Origin: Gammaproteobacteria bacterium
Lineage (GTDB): Bacteria > Pseudomonadota > Gammaproteobacteria > GRL18
Reading direction: 5' to 3'
Assembly (NCBI GenBank): GCA_024511395.1
Contig: JANELJ010000149.1
Span: 1 to 5,786, forward strand
Length of the DNA: 5,786 nucleotides
The translations under genes were made by a program, and so were the position numbers. Below the pieces are notes generated by a model. It had not been told where the DNA came from, made no database searches, and was given only the letters and a program-made list of their open reading frames with translations. Positions 1-5,786 of this stretch are shown here, piece by piece; within the stretch, counting starts at the first letter, position 1; every line of letters begins with the position of its first letter.

Positions 1-838
1 TAATTACCGAACAGCGGTGGCTAAAGCCCGCTTTCTGAATGGCCAGTCGCTATGCTTTGTCTGGTGTGAGTTTGAGGACTCTAAAGGGAAAAAAAGACCG
101 GGACAGGTTGTTCATTCAGTCCTGAGCGTTAATAGCAATATGTGGAAACATACCATCCATCACCATGGTATTGAACCCAGTACTGAAAATGATGGTGTCG
201 GTCATTATTCCTTTGATGTCAGTGGTACCTATACCTATCAATGGAAAGCTGCCCATCCCTGAACTTATTTTTACCATTGTCATACTAATACTGTACTGCA
301 TGCGGAAATGGGTATGTATGGTGCACTGATTATTGATCCACCCGAAGGTCCCGGTACTTTATTCTCCGGTGGACCCACTTATGATATTGAAGCCATCTGG
401 GCATGTGATGAAATTGATTCATCCTGGCATACTCTTAGCTGGGATGCCGGTACCTGTGGCGGTGATGTCGGCCTGAACGATCTGAACCCGGACTATTTTA
501 TTATTACCGGTGTGGATGGCGCACGTTCTGCACTGATGGATCCGGCTGTCGCTGTTAATATGAATGTGGGTCAAAAGCTGCTGGTACGCTATATCTGTGC
601 CGGTTATTTACCTCAGAGGATTAATTTTGGTGGTTTAACTACAACCGTTCATATATCCGACGGCCGTCCTTTTCCAAAGCCAGTACAGATCAATGAAATT
701 GAGGCCTGTTCAACTGAACGTTATGACTGTATTTTTGAACCCACTCAAAGCGGGGTTTATGAAATTACAGTGGACTTCCTTGACTGAGTAAACGGTGATG
801 TAATAGGTACTGCAAGAACACGCATTACAGTCAACTAA
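1..838 (+). pseudogene. Two-domain multicopper oxidase, 3' part, interrupted by two in-frame TGA codons
   Basis: The frame is open at the left edge, so the true start lies outside the window, and it ends at TAA 836-838. It encodes a cupredoxin-fold multicopper oxidase, normally exported, that oxidises a substrate at a type 1 copper. Visible ligands are a histidine cluster TIHHHG (152-169) and the motif HCHTNTVLH...GM (275-316), which gives the type 1 Cys, its His and axial Met, and the trinuclear-site His residues. A second domain follows, with AIWACDE and DVGLNDLNPDYF. The frame is broken twice without a shift. TGA 260-262 falls where family proteins read PGTYFYHCH, so GGA became TGA. TGA 785-787 falls in DFLD-x-VNGDVIGTARTRITVN, where I expect Trp, so TGG became TGA. 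The GTG at 17 is an internal Val, not a start. The stretch between PGQVV and SVNSNMW (about 110-140) looks a few residues short. The substrate is unknown. I call it a recent pseudogene; recoding is the less likely alternative. Confidence 0.82.
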
Positions 839-855
839 AGCTTAAATGAGCACCC

Positions 856-885
856 AAAAAAGCCGGAGTTTAATCCGGCTTTTTT
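856..885. terminator. Bidirectional rho-independent terminator between the oxidase gene and acnB
   Basis: A perfect 12-bp inverted repeat, AAAAAAGCCGGA (856-867) and TCCGGCTTTTTT (874-885), surrounds a 6-base loop. The GC core is flanked by A on one side and T on the other, so a U-tract follows the hairpin on either strand. It lies 17 bases after the oxidase TAA and 29 bases beyond the acnB stop, and so serves both convergent genes. Confidence 0.93.
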
Positions 886-914
886 ATGCTTACAACTTTA
901 TTAAACAAAGATAG

Positions 915-3455
915 TCAGGATGAATACTCTTCCATTTCATTAAAGTTCAGGTATCGGTACACTTCATCCTCAGAACCTTTTAAAATTTCTACCGCCTTCA
1001 GATACTCTTCCGGTGTGGGCAGTTTACCGGTAGTAGAGACTACTGCTGACAGTTCTGCTGAGGCCAGATAAACTTTAGCATCTTTACCTAAACGGTTAGG
1101 GAAGTTACGGGTTGAAGTAGAAACGACATTAGCCTCATCCGCAACCCGGGCCTGGTTGCCCATACATAAAGAACAGCCCGGTAGTTCGGTTCTGGCACCG
1201 GCACGGCCGTAGATGCTGAACACACCTTCCTTGATCAGTTCTTTTTCATCCATTTTCGTGGGTGGTGCTATCCATAAACGAGTCGGAATATTACTGCCAC
1301 CGTTATCCAGATAAGACTCCAGCACTTTTGCCGTGGCACGATAGTGGCCGATATTGGTCATACAGGAACCGATAAAGACTTCCTGTATATCCTGACCAGC
1401 CACTTCTGAAAGCAGCTTAACATCATCAGGATCATTCGGACAGGCCAGGATAGGCTCTTTAATCGTATTCAGATCAATTTCAATAATATCCACATATTCG
1501 GCGTCCGCATCAGGTTCCAGCAACTCGGGATTATCCAGCCAGGCTTTCATTTCATCAATACGGCGCTGTATGGTTTTAGCATTCTGGTAGCCTTCCTTAA
1601 TAATCCAGCTTAACAGAGCCACATTGGATTTCAGATATTCAATCACCGGCTCTTTATTCAGACGCACGGTACAGCCATTAGCGGAACGTTCTGCTGAGGC
1701 ATCAGCCAGTTCAAAGGCCTGTTCCACTTTTAGATCCGGCAAACCTTCAATTTCCAGAATACGGCCATTAAAGACATTGATCTTGCCTGACTTATCTACG
1801 GTCAGTTTTCCTTCCTGAATAGCCTGCCAGGGAATGGCATTAACCAGATCACGCAAGGTAATACCGGGCTGCATTTCACCTTTAAAGCGTACCAGTACTG
1901 ATTCGGACATATCTAGAGGCATTACACCCATGGCTGCTGCAAAAGCCACCAGACCGGAACCGGCAGGAAAAGAAATACCCAGAGGGAAACGGGTGTGTGA
2001 GTCACCGCCAGTGCCCACCTGATCGGGCAGCAACATACGGTTTAACCAAGAATGGATAATACCATCACCGGGACGCAGAGACACGCCGCCACGCTCTGTA
2101 ATAAAGTCCGGCAGCGTACTTTGCAGTTTAATATCCACCGGCTTGGGATAAGCGGCGGTATGACAAAAACTCTGCATAACCAGATCCGCACCAAAGCCCA
2201 TACAGGCCAGTTCTTTCAGTTCGTCACGGGTCATGACGCCGGTAGTATCCTGAGAGCCTACCGTGGAAATACGCGGCTCACAATAGGTGCCTGGACGTAC
2301 CCCTTCTACACCGCAGGCCTTGCCGACAATTTTCTGTGCCAGGGTAAAACCCTTGCCGGTATCTTCTGCCGATTCCGGACGGGTAAAGATATCCGTAGGT
2401 TCCATTCCCAGTGACTGACGGGTTTTATCGGTCAGTCCCCGGCCAATTATCAGAGGAATACGGCCGCCGGCCTGAACTTCATCCGCCATGGTATTGGGAT
2501 TAAGTTCAAAGGTGCTAATGACATTACCGTCTTCATCATATATTTTGCCTTCATAAGGCTTAATGGTAATAACATCACCGGTATTGAGTTTAGAAACATC
2601 ACACTCAATGGGCAGTGCCCCGGAATCTTCTGCCGTATTAAAGAAAATAGGCGCAATTTTACCCCCGAGGATCACCCCGCCCTGACGCTTATTAGGAATA
2701 TAGGGTATATCATCTCCCATATACCATAACACGGAATTAATGGCCGATTTACGGGAAGAACCGGTACCAACAACATCACCCACATAAGCGATAGGATGAC
2801 CTTTTTCCTTAAACTTTTCGATAGTCTCCAGAGCATCGGGCATTTTGCTGACCAGCATGGCTTTGGCGTGTAGAGGAATATCAGGACGGGACCAAGCTTC
2901 AGTCGCTGGTGATAAATCATCGGTATTGGTTTCACCGGGTACTTTTAATACGGTAACCGTTATGCTTTCCGCCAGTTTTGGACGGCGGGTAAACCAGTCA
3001 CCGGCCGCCCAGGAATCCACGACTTTTTTAGCAAATGGATTGGTTTTGGCTTTTTCCATAACCGTATGCCAAGCATCGGCTATTAACAGAGTATGGGACA
3101 GTGCATCGGCAGCAATTTCTGCTACATCTTCCTTATCCAGCAGGTCTACCAGCGGCTGAATATTATAACCTCCGCCCATAGTACCGAGAATTTCAATCGC
3201 TTTAGCGGCATCTATCAACGGGCAGCTTTGCTCACCTTTAGCGACTTTAGTTAAAAATTCAGCCTTAACTTTTGCAGCATCATCCACTCCGGAAGGCACC
3301 CGGTTAATAAACAGGTCCAGTAAAAAGGCTTCTTCACCGGCAGGCGGCTGGTTTAATAATTCAATGAGTTGAGAGATTTGCTTCTCATCCAGCGGCAATG
3401 GCGGTAAGCCCTGTTCAGCGCGCTGGGCAACATGTTGTCTGTATTCTGCTAACAT
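915..3455 (-). CDS. acnB: Bifunctional aconitate hydratase B / 2-methylisocitrate dehydratase
   Basis: AcnB is the main cytosolic TCA-cycle aconitase, interconverting citrate and isocitrate through cis-aconitate with a [4Fe-4S] cluster. The family also hydrates 2-methyl-cis-aconitate. The 846 residues are co-linear with E. coli AcnB (865). An N-terminal HEAT-like domain spans about 1-160 ([12 protein letters not shown]). The swivel domain spans about 160-370, with [18 protein letters not shown] and the loop [13 protein letters not shown] (226-238). The catalytic core follows, with VGSQDTTG (399-406), [12 protein letters not shown] (428-439) and [11 protein letters not shown] (481-491). Cluster ligands are Cys698 in GSCMTNIGH and Cys761 and Cys764 in PGCSLCMGN. 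The HEAT-swivel-core order separates it from AcnA. ATG 3453-3455 is chosen because [10 protein letters not shown] matches the family N-terminus and AAAGGG sits 5 bases upstream. The C-terminus is about 20 residues shorter than in E. coli, beyond the last conserved block, and nothing suggests loss of function. The stop is TGA. It is divergent from purB and transcribed alone here. Confidence 0.98.
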   Translation of the reverse strand: MLAEYRQHVAQRAEQGLPPLPLDEKQISQLIELLNQPPAGEEAFLLDLFINRVPSGVDDAAKVKAEFLTKVAKGEQSCPLIDAAKAIEILGTMGGGYNIQPLVDLLDKEDVAEIAADALSHTLLIADAWHTVMEKAKTNPFAKKVVDSWAAGDWFTRRPKLAESITVTVLKVPGETNTDDLSPATEAWSRPDIPLHAKAMLVSKMPDALETIEKFKEKGHPIAYVGDVVGTGSSRKSAINSVLWYMGDDIPYIPNKRQGGVILGGKIAPIFFNTAEDSGALPIECDVSKLNTGDVITIKPYEGKIYDEDGNVISTFELNPNTMADEVQAGGRIPLIIGRGLTDKTRQSLGMEPTDIFTRPESAEDTGKGFTLAQKIVGKACGVEGVRPGTYCEPRISTVGSQDTTGVMTRDELKELACMGFGADLVMQSFCHTAAYPKPVDIKLQSTLPDFITERGGVSLRPGDGIIHSWLNRMLLPDQVGTGGDSHTRFPLGISFPAGSGLVAFAAAMGVMPLDMSESVLVRFKGEMQPGITLRDLVNAIPWQAIQEGKLTVDKSGKINVFNGRILEIEGLPDLKVEQAFELADASAERSANGCTVRLNKEPVIEYLKSNVALLSWIIKEGYQNAKTIQRRIDEMKAWLDNPELLEPDADAEYVDIIEIDLNTIKEPILACPNDPDDVKLLSEVAGQDIQEVFIGSCMTNIGHYRATAKVLESYLDNGGSNIPTRLWIAPPTKMDEKELIKEGVFSIYGRAGARTELPGCSLCMGNQARVADEANVVSTSTRNFPNRLGKDAKVYLASAELSAVVSTTGKLPTPEEYLKAVEILKGSEDEVYRYLNFNEMEEYSS

Positions 3456-3460
3456 TGGAA

Positions 3461-3466
3461 CCCTTT
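3461..3466 (-). promoter_or_regulatory. acnB ribosome binding site
   Basis: On the minus strand AAAGGG lies 5 bases (TTCCA) before the ATG at 3455. It supports this start over any internal Met. The match to a Shine-Dalgarno sequence is moderate. Confidence 0.7.
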
Positions 3467-3488
3467 ATCATTTCAAAAAATTGCGCCT

Positions 3489-3518
3489 ATTATACACGAA
3501 AATGCTTATTTCGTGATC
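3489..3518 (-). promoter_or_regulatory. Predicted sigma70 promoter of acnB
   Basis: A consensus -10 box TATAAT lies on the minus strand (3494 down to 3489) and predicts a start near 3482, giving a leader of about 27 bases. No good -35 box occurs at 16-18 bases; the candidates around 3511-3518 (TCACGA, GATCAC) match TTGACA poorly. Transcription may therefore need an activator, or the adjacent inverted repeat may take the place of the -35. Confidence 0.6.
3495..3515. repeat. 7-7-7 inverted repeat next to the acnB -10 box, candidate operator
   Basis: CACGAAA (3495-3501) and TTTCGTG (3509-3515) are perfect 7-bp inverted arms around the 7-base spacer ATGCTTA. The repeat abuts the acnB -10 box and fills the spacer and -35 area of that promoter. 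Half-site centres are 14 bp apart. This geometry would suit a dimeric regulator or an RNA hairpin upstream of the predicted start. I do not recognise it as the site of a known regulator. Confidence 0.4.
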
Positions 3519-3568
3519 GGCTTACCGGGAGTGCGGGTTTACTGAGTGTATTCCTGTGAGTTTATTAG

Positions 3569-5017
<1,449 letters not shown>

Positions 5018-5033
5018 GCCTGATGATTAGTTG

Positions 5034-5327
5034 ATGAGCAGTCAAACACTGCCCGGTTCACTGAAAATCAGTGTCGTGGACTGGGCACAATCTTCCCGGA
5101 CTTTACGTCAAATCCGCACAAGCGTTTTTATTGAAGAACAGCATGTCCCTGAAGCACTGGAATGGGACGGACTGGATACAACCTGTCGGCAACGCTCAGT
5201 TAAAAAAATAATACTCAATGCTCAGACCTATGTGCTAAACTTTTATCAGAAGGCTGGTTTTAAGATCAGTAGTGATGAATTTATAGATGCCGGCATTATG
5301 CATAAGGAAATGACACTGCTTTTATAA
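5034..5327 (+). pseudogene. GNAT-family N-acetyltransferase (ElaA/YjcF-like) with an internal in-frame deletion
   Basis: GNAT enzymes transfer an acetyl group from acetyl-CoA to an amine; the substrate of this one is unknown. The 97-residue product keeps both ends of the fold. The N-terminal part has IRTSVFIEEQHVPEALEWDGLD (27-48), typical of the ElaA/YjcF-like branch. The C-terminal part has ILNAQTYVLNFYQKAGF (60-76) and DEFIDAGIMHKEMTL. Relatives of about 140-155 residues carry some 50-60 residues between these blocks, including the strand and helix with the R/Q-x-x-G-x-G/A acetyl-CoA loop. Here the join occurs around residues 49-57 (about 5178-5204) and that loop is absent, so acetyl-CoA binding should be lost. 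The frame stays open, which looks like a clean internal deletion. Upstream of the start (5034; an in-frame TTG precedes it) I see no strong ribosome site. It follows the purB stop by 16 bases, and expression probably depended on purB transcription. Confidence 0.75.
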
Positions 5328-5396
5328 CAGGCAATTATAATAGGTTTATAGGTATGTCTTTAAGGATTTTATCATTTCGTTTCAATAGATTACCCA

Positions 5397-5786
5397 TCAG
5401 GATGTAACTCCATAATTAGGTTCTACACCAAACTGATAAAGTCCAGTAGACTTATCTCGTTTAGGATGAGCTCTGCCAGCCTTTTCTTTCAGGAAAAAAT
5501 ATGTTCTTTCAAGCACATCCGTTAATTGTTTTCGTTTATGGTTAACAATGGATTCCAATAATGAATACCACCAGTAAACGGTCGTTTTGGAGACCGTCAA
5601 CGTTGACATCGCCATTTGGCAAAATTGTTCTATGCTACTACATATAAATCGCTTCAGAATCGTCGCGATTAAACTGCTCCAAACCAAAGCTTCCATCAAT
5701 GCGCAATTAATTGTCGTTTTGGCAGAGATTTTACCAAATCAGACAATGGTTTAGTTCTTTTGCTAACGACTTGCCCATCTTCTCTG
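5397..5786 (-). pseudogene. IS4-family (DDE) transposase, C-terminal remnant, running off the right edge
   Basis: Reading leftwards, the last 100 or so residues are clear: MEALVWSSLIATILKRF, then VYWWYSLLESIVNHKRK, then AGRAHPKRDKSTG and a short tail ending in GVTS and TGA (5397-5399). The block E-A-L-x-W-x-S-L-I-x-x-x-L-K-R-F and the end AHPKRD(K/R)xTGxxxxG are what I know from C-termini of IS4-type transposases. The frame can be followed rightwards to FGKISAKTT (to 5738) and then hits TGA at 5739-5741. Beyond this, pieces of the expected catalytic stretch RWQxELLFKELK appear in different frames: RRW at 5783-5775 and KEL at 5760-5752. The region has therefore suffered small indels, and the glutamate expected just after RWQ is not recognisable. 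The TTG/ATG at 5699-5694 is an internal position, not a true start. Terminal repeats and target duplication were not found, and the left end of the element must lie somewhere in 5328-5396. The rest of the gene is outside the window. It should be inactive. Confidence 0.7.

Noticed and set aside
17..262. A separate small 81-codon gene starting at GTG 17.
   Set aside because: The frame is open to the left edge and continues the same multicopper oxidase across the TGA at 260. The GTG is an internal valine.
260..262. Selenocysteine insertion at the first TGA.
   Set aside because: The position is a conserved glycine, not a cysteine or redox site, and no SECIS-like hairpin is evident immediately downstream.
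260..787. Alternative genetic code with TGA read as Gly or Trp.
   Set aside because: The two TGAs need different amino acids by family expectation, acnB uses TGA as its stop, and Trp is TGG throughout. acnB and purB contain no in-frame TGA.
1624..3159. Several 60-120-codon plus-strand open frames, the longest at 2052-2414.
   Set aside because: They lie antisense inside the well-conserved acnB frame and show no recognisable protein motifs; they are shadows of that gene.
5336..5341. TATAAT after the GNAT remnant as a promoter.
   Set aside because: The nearest -35-like sequence (ATGACA, 5310-5315) is 20 bases away, and no plausible plus-strand gene follows before the minus-strand transposase remnant.

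Overview
The window reads as chromosomal DNA from a gammaproteobacterium of moderate G+C (by eye, mid-40s percent). The basis is two full-length housekeeping enzymes, aconitase B (AcnB) and adenylosuccinate lyase (PurB), whose sequences and lengths resemble the Escherichia coli proteins as I remember them (PurB 455 residues against 456). I cannot name a genus.

Layout from left to right. Positions 1-838 (+) hold the 3' part of a two-domain multicopper oxidase gene. Its frame is intact but for two in-frame TGA codons, at a conserved glycine (260) and a probable tryptophan (785). A strong bidirectional hairpin terminator (856-885) separates it from the convergent acnB (915-3455, minus). A 194-base divergent intergenic region (3456-3649) carries a promoter for each flanking gene, plus a 7-7-7 inverted repeat next to the acnB -10 box. 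purB (3650-5017, +) follows. Sixteen bases after it comes a GNAT acetyltransferase gene (5034-5327, +) that has lost its central acetyl-CoA-binding core through an in-frame deletion. The right end (5397-5786, minus) is the C-terminal part of an IS4-family transposase, frameshifted across its catalytic region.

The intact genes are central metabolism: citrate/isocitrate interconversion in the TCA cycle (AcnB) and two steps of purine synthesis (PurB). They share a divergent promoter region but no pathway. The other three genes are each broken in a different way: nonsense codons, an internal deletion, and transposase decay. The window therefore looks like core genes surrounded by eroding accessory genes. 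I found no CRISPR array, tRNA or rRNA, toxin-antitoxin pair, defence cassette or novel multi-gene system. The points most worth a second look are the pattern of two TGA codons in an otherwise preserved oxidase, the clean excision of the acetyltransferase core, and the operator-like repeat at the acnB promoter.
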